From contig JAJEKV010000053.1 in NCBI GenBank assembly GCA_021234155.1, forward strand, positions 7,703,424 through 7,767,423: a stretch of DNA of 64,000 bases, written 5' to 3'. The stretch is from Isoetes taiwanensis (Eukaryota; Streptophyta; Lycopodiopsida; Isoetales; Isoetaceae). Each line of letters begins with the position of its first letter. Within the stretch, counting starts at the first letter, position 1. Under the pieces are notes generated by a model. It was not told where the DNA came from and did no database searches. It worked only from the letters and a program-made list of their open reading frames with translations. Made by a program: the position numbers and the translations under genes. Below are positions 33,543 to 43,195 of this stretch, piece by piece.

Positions 33543-34042
33543 CCTCTGCTTTCAGATAGTCAAATTGTGTGAATATTGTAAAGAAACGTGAAGAAATGTA
33601 CTATGTTTTGTAATGAATATACATGTATATTGAGTTTTCGCTGGCTTTCTCGACTCGCGAGTCGAGAAAGGCATGCTTGTCCTGTTGATGAAACCATTTG
33701 TATGTTTGTTTGCGTGACTGGATGCAGCCATAACCTATTATGATAATGGCTGTACATTGGGTTTCTTGGGCCTTTCTCGACTCGCGAGTCGAGAAAGGCA
33801 CTGCTTGTCTCCTTGACACAACCATTTGTATGCTTCCATGTGTGATTGGATGCAACTATATTCTAATGGGAATGGTTGTACTTTGACTTTCTCGACTCGC
33901 GAGTCGAGAAAGACTACTTTTCACGTGATTGGATGCAGTTATATGGAATGAATGTTCTCTATTGTAATTTGATTTCACCATTCTTTTCTTCGTTTTGACT
34001 AATGTCACCGTAATTGTTAATCATAGACTCTCCTTGCTCCAG
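33543..34042 (+). repeat. Palindrome-bearing tandem units after the FCP1-like domain
   Basis: Three units of 115-127 bp each contain one perfect palindrome (33646-33669, 33773-33796, 33888-33911) followed by a GATTGGATGCAGY-type segment. May be 3' untranslated region or an intron; a good acceptor (TTGCTCCAG) lies at 34042. Confidence 0.8.
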
Positions 34043-34545
34043 GTGGTTCAGATCCGACACCAGCACAGATCCCCTTCAGGCATCTCAGAGACCGCTCCAG
34101 GCGGCACAGATCCCGCTCAAGGCAGAAGAGATACCGTTCTGGCACAGATCCCGCTCACGCTACACTCTTGCCCGACCTTTGGGATAAGGTTACTCGTGAA
34201 TGCAGACGCCATGCACACCCTCAGGATAAAGAAGACGCGAAGAAATTTCATGAAGTCCAGAAAGCTCAAAGCATCTTGCAAGCATTGCATAACATCCACG
34301 GGGGTTGGGGATGGAGCATATTCGATGCAAAGCTGTGGGAGGAGAGTGGAGAAGTCGGGTGGACAGGTCAGCCGGTAGCTCCAGAGGCACCTCCACGTGA
34401 GGCATTCCACACTCTTCAGGTTGCCCCCAAGGCTTACAGTCGGCGTGAAGAAGCGCCGCAAGTTAATCCCCTAAGGTGGACCACCTACCACGATGATGTA
34501 ACTGTAGTGACAGCAAGACCGCCATGGTCTCTGCGTCCGATGTAA
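34043..34545 (+). pseudogene. Terminal exon of the element gene (unrecognised)
   Basis: Begins with a threefold repeat of about 30 bp containing CACAGATCCCGCTCA, then LPDLWDKVTRECRRHAHPQD, then HNIHGGWGWSIFDAKLWEES, and ends YHDDVTVVTARPPWSLRPM at TAA 34543-34545. AATAAA follows at about 34571. The final residues are matched in element B at 50.52-50.56 kb (KDNVIFVPAGPSWYL), so this tail belongs to the family. No domain is recognised. The FCP1-like frame stops at 33540 with no donor, so whether this exon is spliced to it is unclear. Confidence 0.45.
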
Positions 34546-34559
34546 AATACATTGTACCT

Positions 34560-34819
34560 ATTCAATTTATTAATAAAAATTCTTTTTCAACTAGAGCTTT
34601 GGTTTCAATCTTTAATGAATTTCCTTTGTTTTAGTTGCATTGTTCTTGTTCTCGACTCGCTATCCAGGGAAAACTGGAAGAAAGCTTGGATGCACAATAA
34701 CAGACAAAAATTCGAATTAAGGATAGTTTTCGGGTCGGGGTGCTCCTTTTCGTGTAAATTAACAGGGTTCCGAAAAAAAGTGGGAATGGAATGAGTCCCA
34801 CTTTAATTAAATACGACTT
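34560..34819 (+). repeat. Right end of element A
   Basis: Contains a half palindrome (TTCTCGACTCGCTA, about 34649), then TTTTCGTGTAAATTAACAGG, GTGGGAATGGAATGAGTCCC and the 25-bp terminal inverted repeat. The same order is present at 50.64-50.84 kb. Confidence 0.8.
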
Positions 34820-34823
34820 CTAT

Positions 34824-35765
34824 ACTTTAAAGATCATTCATGTATTATATTTAAAGTAGACCAAGCAAATGTGGGCTCATGGAGCACAATGATTGTATGG
34901 TTGTGCTAGGCATAAAAGATATTTTTTGAACAAAAATTAAAAGGAGCACAAAGATTGTACATGGTTGTACCTAGTAGATTAGAAGTAGATGTTCTTATGC
35001 TATCTAGGTTTTCACCGCTTTGTTGAAGTTCCGAGCATCTTAGTTTTGAAAATCTAAATAGTCCCCCTTTTTTAATCATTGTTCTAACGTAGCATTTTTA
35101 TGGGATTGCATCCTAGGATTGTGACATGATTTGATCCTAAGAACTTATCATTTGATCCTAAGAACTTATCCCCTGCTTCTCGATTTGTTTGTTCTAATTG
35201 TGGTGCCTTTGTATTTTATCTCTGCTCATGCTTCACTGCTCTGCGGTGCTTGTTTTCTCCTTGTAGAGATTCGACAATTCAGGAGGGCGATAATGCACAT
35301 GGGAGAGTGAGTCCAATACATCTTGAAATCACCTCCAATCTTTTCCAAAAGTTACATATAGATGCCGATTAAAGCTTCCATGGATGTCTCCTTCCTTTTT
35401 TAGAAGGCTAACCTCACCTAAAAAATGAAAGAGAGTATGTCATTGGAGAGTCTATTCTGGCTACCACCTATCATAGCCAATTTCCTCCACACTTGTTGGC
35501 AAATAAGAACCAAGAAAAGCCTTGTTGATCGACTTGCCTTGACCCTCGATAAGTTGTGGTTCGAGCAGACGATGCCTGATAAACACTAAAGGAGAGAAAG
35601 CATTTACGTTTTTCCAAATCTGGCGATAGTAGTGCAAGGTTAGCCCCACATGTGGCATTCTTTGTTGCATTTAGATTGCGGCTTAGACCAAAAGAAAAGA
35701 AAAGAAAAATTTATAGAAATGATTATACATGTTCAAATATATGTATTCCTTTGATGAGTGCTTTA
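34824..35765. other. Spacer outside element A
   Basis: AT-rich. A direct repeat of TTGATCCTAAGAACTTATC occurs at about 35130-35170. The minus-strand frame at 35461-35670 is unrecognised. No gene is supported. Confidence 0.45.
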
Positions 35766-37690
35766 TATAGAATAGAATAGAATAGAATATACATTAACGT
35801 CCCTCAGGCCGTGAGGCCCCCGGACTTATGTAGCATCCTGCGAGCTCCCATAGGGTGCTGCCAGCAAACAGACGCATAGGTTTTATGTAGCCATCTAGCG
35901 GGCTTCACTTGTTCTTTATATATTACCCGCATCGTGCTTATAGCTGGCTTCTTGGCCATACACAAATGCATCGTTATAAACAGTTTTGAACTGTACTTTG
36001 TGGGCTTCTCTGATCCGCCTCATCCGTGCTTTTTAGATTATTAGCCCTCTCTCTTTGTGCACCCCCCCGGTGTCTTATTATCATTTCTTTTATAGCTTTC
36101 GCTACATCTGTGAGTGTCTCTTCTTTGTCCATCAGTGCTGGGAGTGGGAGATCCCACCTGACCTTGTTAAATTTGGACCTTATGTCGGTGTAAACCGGGC
36201 ACTCCTTTACCATGTGCTCTTCGTCTTCTATTTTTCCTGAGTCACATACTCGGCATATTCGCTCTGCTCTATCTATTTTTCTCCATCTATCTTTCTCAAT
36301 TCGGAGGTCGTGGCTTCCCATCCTGAATCTGGCCAGCGTTCCCCTGTTACTCTTATTCAACATGCTGCTTTTGTATGTGATATGCCCTATCTGTCCCCCT
36401 GGATTGAAGGTTTCCAATAGCCAGTTTGCCTTAGGCCCTGTGTGCCGTGCCAGCCAGTTCCTCATTGCTCTGCCTGTCCATTCTTCGTCCCATCCGTCTG
36501 CTTGTATAATCTGGCTTAGTTGCATCCCCATACTTGCCGTCCATTTCGCCAATTCGTTAAACCATCCCTTGCCCGTTGTTATGTGCTGTTTTGCTGATTC
36601 ATCTATCGCTAGTGATGACAGTTTGTCCTCTTTCCCATAGCTATTGTCCTTTATTAGGTACCTAATTGTTCTTTCCCAGGCCCTCACTTCCATTGGCTTT
36701 TCCCCCGTCTCATATAAGATTGTTGCCAATGATGTACCTGTCTTCACCTGGAATTCCTGTCCGTGCCATTGCCTCAGTATGCCTTCTTGTTTTTCCCATT
36801 TCTTCTCTGACAGGCCTGGTCCCCATGTCTCACATCCGTACAACTGTGTTGATGCTACTATTGTGCTAAATAGGTATGCTTTGATTTCCCAATTGGTGAT
36901 CCTGTTGTTGTTGCAATAATTCATCATGATGTAATAATTGCCTATTGCTGCTTGGAATCTGGTATCCGCTCCTTTTGACCATCCCCCCATGTGTGTCGTA
37001 CCCCAGATACCTGTACCTTGTGGCTTCCTCTAGTTCCTCCCCCTTGTATCTAAATGGCCTATGCTTTATCTTTGTCCCGAAGGTCACTATTTTTGTTTTT
37101 CCTGTTGTTGATCTGTCAGTCCCCCTCTCCTCACAAAATTCCTCTAGTATCTCTAGCATTCTCATTGCATCCCTTTGGCTTTGGTCGCCATCATACCTAA
37201 ATCATCTGCATATAGCATTATTGGGACTTTTGTTTTCTCTATCATTGGTGCTTCACTGTCTTCCTGTCTTTCCCTGACAAATTCCTGTAGGGCATCTATG
37301 TATATCCCAAACAGTGTGGGTGATAGTGGACAACCTTGCTTTACTCCTGTATCGCATTCTATGGCTTCTCCTCCCCCCTCTGTTTTGGCATACACCTTTT
37401 GGTATAGCCTCGCGATTGATCCTACTAACCCTTCTGGTGCTCTTAGTCCTATTAGCCTAAGTAGAAGCTTATCCCTAGGCACTGTGTCGAAGGCTTTTTT
37501 AAAGTCCACGAAGCAACATATGATCTTCTTGTTATTCTCCTTTGTCTGCTCTATCATTATCCTTAGAGTCACCAAATGGTCCGTAGTCGAATACTCTGGT
37601 CGAAAACCTGCCTGGCCTTGTGCTCTGAGCTTCCCTGCTTCTGCCCACGTTTTCAGGTTGCCCACGTTTTATATTGTGCTATGAGTCTTC
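35766..37690 (-). mobile_element. 5'-truncated LINE with (TATTC)n tail
   Basis: Minus-strand non-LTR element. It starts inside RT (AGFRPEYSTTDHLVTLR) and keeps ICCFVDFKKAFDTVPRDKLL, GVKQGCPLSPTLFGIYIDAL and MLYADDLGMMA (37162-37665). After a frame change near 37165 come thumb (RYRYLGY, 36866-37165) and, after another near 36990, the C-terminal region (35974-36990) ending with RVCDSGKIEDEEHMVKECPV, a CxxC...HxxxxC zinc-knuckle-like box. The 3' end is a pentamer microsatellite at 35769-35789. No endonuclease part remains. The RT resembles that of the LINE at 57-59 kb; the clade is not assigned. Confidence 0.85.
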
Positions 37691-38560
37691 GTGCATTTAT
37701 ATTGTCATAGGGTTGTCATTTACAAGCTTCCAATAATGCAAGGTTCAACTTTTGTTCATGCTCTGATCTCATTCTTAGATACCAAATTAATGGTAGAGAA
37801 GAATGTATGCAAATAAACAATATGTTATAGCCCTATATTAAATCAAAGAACAATTTACCAAGATAGATAGATGCCAACTTAAGAAACTTACCGATGATTG
37901 TTTCCATTGCTCTGGTTTTATTTTTCTCCCAAAATCTTTCTAAGTATCTTGAACGTTTTCATTTGAAGGAATAATTCTCATCCATCACAACTTTTAAGAT
38001 CATGATAGAATATTTTAAGGCACCCATATGTGAGATCAGAATAATTTATACAAAAAATTTATCCTCTCTGACCACTTGTCTGAATAAGCGAAACATTTAG
38101 CTTTACCAATTTACTTAGGAGGTATTTGTGTGATTTCACACTCTTTCGACTTTACACAACCCCACAATGCAAAATGTGTGTGCATAATTTTAATTGGTTC
38201 AACTAAGAAGTAGTCTTCTCTATATAGATAAAGGAAACCCATCATTTGTGCCCTAACATTTGCGCATAGAGAATTATGATTGAATGGATAATTTTGTATA
38301 TATGATTGCTTTTTCCTGAATTTTTTTTATCCTAGGAGGAGTTATTTGGGTTGGAATAATAATTGTCATTTGTTTGTAACTTAAGTGTGCTCTAACTTGC
38401 AATGGTCTTTCTCCCACGGCAATAGCTTGTTCTGATAGCTTGCTCTAACTACTTGGAATATAGAGTTATTTAATTGATGATTGTAAATAAGGAGAAGAAG
38501 ATACAGAAGAAGACTTGAATTTCACAAGTTTGGCCAGATTGTTTGATGAAATGAGTTAAT
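37691..38560. other. AT-rich spacer
   Basis: No gene, RNA or repeat recognised. Confidence 0.5.
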
Positions 38561-38561
38561 A

Positions 38562-38842
38562 GGAGCACCCTAAATGAGGTGCACCCTGGACTGCCATAGT
38601 CATCGGATTTGTCGATCCCACGACCCAGATCCTATGTTGGAGTTGTTAGTACCTCTTGTTTCGCGTATAGTCATTTATGATTGGAGGCGCCTATGATTTT
38701 GAAATATAAAATACGATTTCGCCTAAGGTTTTGAGGGAATATCGAACCTCTATACGGGGGCTCGAACCTCTACCAAAATAACTCAATGTCTTAATAAGAC
38801 AACTTTAACCAATATACCCAGTGAGCTAATGTGATTATTTTT
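38562..38842 (-). mobile_element. tRNA-derived SINE, copy 1
   Basis: On the minus strand the head carries an A-box-like TATTGGTTAAAG (about 38815-38804) and a B-box GGTTCGAGCCCC (about 38769-38757), as in RNA polymerase III promoters. The body and end match copy 2 at 61192-61500 in reverse orientation, including AATCATAGGCGCC-type and GGGTGCACCTC segments. Confidence 0.8.
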
Positions 38843-39174
38843 TATCTTAAATTTATATTTTTTTTATAACCCATTCAATTGTGTTAGGGATATATAATCT
38901 ATGTTCCAGAAAATTATTTTTTACATCCATATCAAATCCCCCGGAACTCCCTGTTATTTTGCTACATATTAATGTGCCTAAATTGGAATAAATTGAGTGC
39001 CTTAAATTAAAGCAATGATCTGTGCATTTCTTATAAAAAGTGGGTCAGGTTTAAACGTTTGGAACTCATACAATTTTTTTTTTTGAATTGAATGCCTGAA
39101 TAGACTTTTTTCTTAATAAAACAACAATAACATTTACAAACAACAATCCGAGAAAAGAAAGGAAGACATGGGAG

Positions 39175-39625
39175 AAATAATGGTAGGAAGGAGGGAGAGA
39201 TGGAAGGGAGGGAGGAGGGGGGGGAGATGCAGGGGAGAGGTAGGAGAGGCAGGGGGAGGGTAGAGAGGAGGGGGGAGAGGGAGGGGCAAGCCATGGAGAG
39301 GGGAGTGGTTTAGGGAAAGGGGCAAAGGGACAGCCATGGAGAGGGAGGGGTTTAGGGAAAGGGGCAAAGGGACAGCCATGGAGAGGGGAGGGGTTTAAGG
39401 AAAGGGGCAACTGGGGCAAAGGAAAAGGGAAAAACATGGAAAAAGAAGGAAGGGAGGGAGGGAGGGAGTGGTGAGGGAGGGAGGGAGGGAGGGAGGGAGG
39501 GAGGGAGGAGGAGAAAAAAGGTTTATTTTTTTTTTGGGGGGGGGGGGTGGTTGGCAAGGGGGGAGGGTTAGGGGCAAAGGGAGCATAATTGTAAGGGGCA
39601 ACGAGAGTTGGAGGGGGAGAGGATC
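39175..39625 (+). repeat. G-rich homopurine tract with minisatellite
   Basis: About 430 bp almost free of pyrimidines on the plus strand. Three copies of a unit of about 40 bp (CCATGGAGAGGGGAGGGGTT) lie at 39290-39405, then (GGGA)n at 39450-39510 and a G10 run at 39536-39547. Many G-runs could form quadruplexes. Minus-strand Pro/Ser frames here are artefacts. Confidence 0.9.
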
Positions 39626-39859
39626 TCCCCTTCAAAAAATAAATAAAAACTAAATATTATAAATTAAAGAAAGAAATTAATTCTCATATTAAAAATAAAA
39701 ATTAAATATTACATAATAAAATAAATTATTACTAAATTAAATATCCTGTATCGGCTTCAATTTTTAGTTGCAAGAGGAGTGGTCAGTTGGACCAAACCAT
39801 TGCACATCATACGCGTGAATCAAAGTAGATGGCGCTCTGTTAGTCGAGAAGGCATAAGT

Positions 39860-40290
39860 CTGTGCAAGCCCACCGCCTTGCCTTTCCCAAAACGGAGAGC
39901 GGAGGGAAGCAAAATGTGGATACTACCTTATCTTTTCTTGATCCTGTTCAAGAGCAATCCCCTCCTTGTAACTGCACAAATTCTTCTCCTCCGCTCGAGA
40001 AACAGAGTGATCGGCCTCTGCATCAATGGTATGCAAATAAAACTTGGCATTATCCAGGCTTGTTTTCGCTCTGTTCCATGGATGTTTGCTTTAATTTTAC
40101 AAGATGTGAAGGCAAATCCGAGTTATTGATCTATAATTATGATATTGCATCGCCTCCGGTTAGGTTCTTTTCAGAGCTCAAAGCGGCATGCTTCTTTTTG
40201 GTATTTTCTGATAATGAATCTGGCCCTAGGCCACTGCCAAATACTTTGCCATTTTGGAACAACCATTTTGGAGCAGAGAAAAGAGCCATA
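39860..40290 (+). pseudogene. Exostosin (GT47-like) fragment
   Basis: The frame reads QWYANKTWHYPGLFSLCSMD, VCFNFTRCEGKSELLIYNYD, then SPPVRFFSELKAACFFLVFS and GPRPLPNTLPFWNNHFG. It matches the start of exostosin domains (CxMxxCFxFxxC, a strand with VYxY, a segment ending in ACLFF-VF, and LPxWN). Exostosin/GT47 enzymes add sugars to polysaccharides in the Golgi. Only about 110 residues are present and the catalytic part is missing. The frame then runs without a break into a fasciclin-type sequence, so the piece is half of a chimera inside element B. Confidence 0.6.
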
Positions 40291-40600
40291 GTAGCAGCGG
40301 GAGCAAGAGCAGCAGCTACTCATGCCGCTCATAATAATCCGCACCACGGTGCTTGGCGAGCATTACTCCCTCACCACTTTCAATCGCCTTCAGCCGCAGA
40401 CCGGCGTAGTCCATGAAATAGATGGCAGATCCTCCATCACTTTGCTCTGCCCTCCAAATGCAGTGCTAGATCCGGTGATCAAGAGCTTGGGCGATAATGA
40501 GCCCCTGCTTCTCATCGCAGACATCCTACGCTACCACGCAGTTTTGTAGTACCTTGAATATGAAAAGGAAAGCTTGCTTCTCAGAGAATTCCAGGTATAC
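40285..40600 (+). pseudogene. Fasciclin-like arabinogalactan protein fragment
   Basis: After an Ala-rich run ending in ATHAAHN the frame shifts by one near 40335 and continues TTVLGEHYSLTTFNRL, then TGVVHEIDGRSSITLLCPPN, AVLDPVIKSLG and LLIADILRYHAVL. This is the first FAS1 domain of plant fasciclin-like arabinogalactan proteins: N-I-T start, FSTFNxLLxxTGVV-type helix, ITVLxPxNxA and the ending ILxYHVLxxY. FAS1 proteins act in cell wall adhesion. TAG at about 40547 replaces an expected Gln codon before YLEYEK. It is fused to the exostosin fragment with no visible gap, which points to gene capture or illegitimate joining. Confidence 0.7.
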
Positions 40601-40914
40601 ATCTGTTTAAATTGGAAAGAACCAGACATCAATAAGGCTATAAATTGTGATGATCTGGCTTTACAAAATATTACATTACGCAGGGTGGAATTGCAAGGTA
40701 GTATCTCCACCTAGCTGTCAAATTTGTCAAATGTATCTACTGTTTAATTGTTTACTACAAATCTAGTGTATTCGGCTAACTGGGTAAAAGGATACAAGGG
40801 CTGATCGGCTATAAACTGAGAGGCTCCATTGTACCTTTTGGCCCTTCATGCATTACCAATTTGTTGCTAATGTCATGATGTTTGGCTGCAGGTACCGATA
40901 CTTAAGTTTTTCAC

Positions 40915-41112
40915 TCTAAGCTGCCTTTCTCGACTCAGACCTTCCTTTTCCACAGAATTGGCCCACAGACCTGCATTTTTCACTCTGAGCTGCTTTTCTT
41001 GTCGAGAAAGGCCCTCAGACTTGTATTTTCACTCTGAGCTGCCTTTCTCGACTCGCGAGTCGAGACCATTAGAGGGGCCTTGAGGGCCTTTCTCGACCCG
41101 CGAGTCGAGAAA
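40915..41112. repeat. Palindrome cluster in element B, left part
   Basis: Palindromes at 41044-41066 and 41089-41112 (one base changed, GACCCGCGAG), plus two decayed halves at about 40925 and 40995, within repeats of TTTTTCACTCTGAGCTGC. Confidence 0.85.
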
Positions 41113-42945
41113 GGCCCTCAAAAAACTTATTACAAAAAAAGGGGAATTTTTTTTTTTTTAATTACGAGTAATTATATGTATTTGCACAAGGTGCATGTTC
41201 AAATTATGCAAAAGTCCTATGGTCATAAGGTTCAAAATACGGAGCTTTCGCCAGTTATGTTCGGCATTTGGAGCTTTTACAAGATATAGTCTGCATTTGC
41301 TTTTGCATACGATTCTTCTCTATGTATAGAAGGAAATTATACACTATTCTCATGATATAGGGCCTAAGACATTGGTGAAACTGTGGGCGAAAATAAAACA
41401 GGAATATTGTAGCAGTATTATGGTCATTTGGCACCATGGTCATTTGGCACAGTTGGCTTTTTTTGCATAAGTGCATATTATTTTGGATGGAAAATTTTAA
41501 CTACTATAAATGCCGAATCCATGGACGAGCATATCTGGTAAATTGTTATCTGTTAAAGTGTAAATTAATTTTGAATGGATTTTTCACGATATCTATATTA
41601 TCATTAAATGCGGCAAATGTTTATGTTGACCAATAAATGGAGTATGGCTGAAAACCAGTGGTTGGGTTGAACGGAATATATATACATGATACGTGCTTTG
41701 GAAAAATGAAATACACATGGTTATATAAATCGTGACCCTAAATGTCTAAATGTCTATTGAGCAGGTTTGTGACAAGAGCTAATAACTCATGAAGCTCATC
41801 GGCCGGCAACCATACAGGCCGATCTACAAAAGATTGAAGCAGTGGGTACTTTGAATCTGCTCCTAGTGGGTACTTTGAATCTGCTTCTGCGGCTTAGAAT
41901 ATTAGAGGTTTATTTTAGCCACAGCTGGTAGAAAGAGAGGCAAAATGGGTAGAAAGCCCAATTCTCTAATCGAATAAGGCATTCGTGGAGCTTCTGGCAT
42001 TGTGCAGATGAACATGACGGCATTGTGCAGATGAATATGACAAAGACATTAAAGCTGGAACAAAGGTCTTCTCTCAGGTCTGAATAATTCTATTTGTTGA
42101 TTCTATTTGTTGAAAACCCTGTGTACATCTCTGTCAAATCTGCTTCTAATTGCCTTTGAGCATACCATATTGTTAGTTTCTAGGTTTATAATAGTGATCT
42201 GGAAACCATGGCTACATGTTCTCTGGACTGTGCCTCTGCACTTTAACTTTAGTAGAACAGCATATTGGTATTCACTTTGCTTACATGCTATATATTGAAT
42301 CAATCTAAGACATGCCTGCTATTGCTCAGTAAAAGGTGTGATGCATACAGTAGCAGGATTTGAGAGCTAGTAATCTTAAAAACTGCCTATGCGCTATATG
42401 CTTTTACTCAGGACTTTGCTCACTAAAGCTAAGCCAGGATTGCCCAAAGTTATGTTCAGTGAGATTCTAAACTTCTTTGAAGTTCTTTCAAGCAGTCGGC
42501 ATGTGCAAACAATTGCAAGTTTTTTGCAAAGATACGATGTTTTACTCTAGATTCTATCATTGTGGTTTAATTTTGGGATAGGCAGCCGTGGAAAAGGTTC
42601 TGGGAACTTGAGATCTCCTCTGCCTTGGATAGCTTTGCCTCACTCATAGACATGCGTACAATAGGTCATTTAGCATTCGAGATCTGTAGAATTGTTCACT
42701 GACCTATAGTACTCCCTTAGCAGATTCTATATTAAAAGTCATTAAAATTGAATTGACACCATTTGATTTAGCTTCTACAACGATTGGCCTGTTGGGAAGA
42801 GCTTTTTAGCTTGCATGTTAACAGTAGAGGATGCATGCATGATGTTTATTTAATTATGTACTTCTGGATGAGTTTATTAGCATCCATACTAAGAGTAGAG
42901 ATTTTTGTAGGCGATTTGGGTAAGGAAGAAACCCCGTGTATATTG
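41113..42945. other. Interior of element B without recognisable genes
   Basis: AT-rich. Short duplications are present (GTGGGTACTTTGAATCTGCT at about 41842 and 41868; GCATTGTGCAGATGAAYATGA at about 41998 and 42021). No domain found. Confidence 0.45.
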
Positions 42946-42957
42946 TCTGCTCACAAT

Positions 42958-42960
<3 letters not shown>
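42946..42960. repeat. LINE target-site duplication, left copy
   Basis: TCTGCTCACAATGTT, identical to 49421-49435. Confidence 0.93.
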
Positions 42961-42996
<36 letters not shown>

Positions 42997-43195
42997 TAAG
43001 AGTGTGTTTTTTGTTATTAATAATAATAGTAAAGATACAGAGAGTCCCCAATGGGACAAATAGGAAGCATTAGGGCTATTATATGGGTTCTCTATGCATC
43101 ATGATGTGCGTACTAAGGGAAGTCCTATTCCACAATAACATAATGGTAGAGAGACCCTATCTGGTCAGTTACTCAGATTGCTTTCTCCACTAAAC

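Larger units (their letters stand above)
8608..34819. mobile_element. Candidate giant DNA transposon A
   Basis: The first 25 bases (starting AAGTCGTATTTAATTAAAGT) are exactly repeated in inverse orientation at 34795-34819. CTAT flanks both ends (8604-8607 and 34820-34823) as a possible 4-bp target duplication. The enclosed DNA holds a DUF7869-type transposase-like gene next to the left end, a DUF8039-like exon, a ParB/methyltransferase/FCP1-like gene, and nearly all palindromes of the window. A 13.6-kb gypsy element was inserted later, so the original length would be about 12.6 kb. A related right end at 50.76-50.84 kb supports these sequences as true element ends. That both ends belong to one element is inferred. 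Confidence 0.6.

Noticed and set aside
30200..33911. Regularly spaced palindromes resembling a CRISPR array
   Set aside because: Spacing is irregular, the repeats are fully self-complementary, spacers are duplicated intron sequence, and the context is a eukaryotic transposon.
35461..35670. Minus-strand ORF of 69 residues as a gene
   Set aside because: No recognisable domain, no context and ordinary composition.
39031..39635. Proline/serine-rich protein ORFs on the minus strand
   Set aside because: They are translations of the G-rich homopurine tract in several frames.
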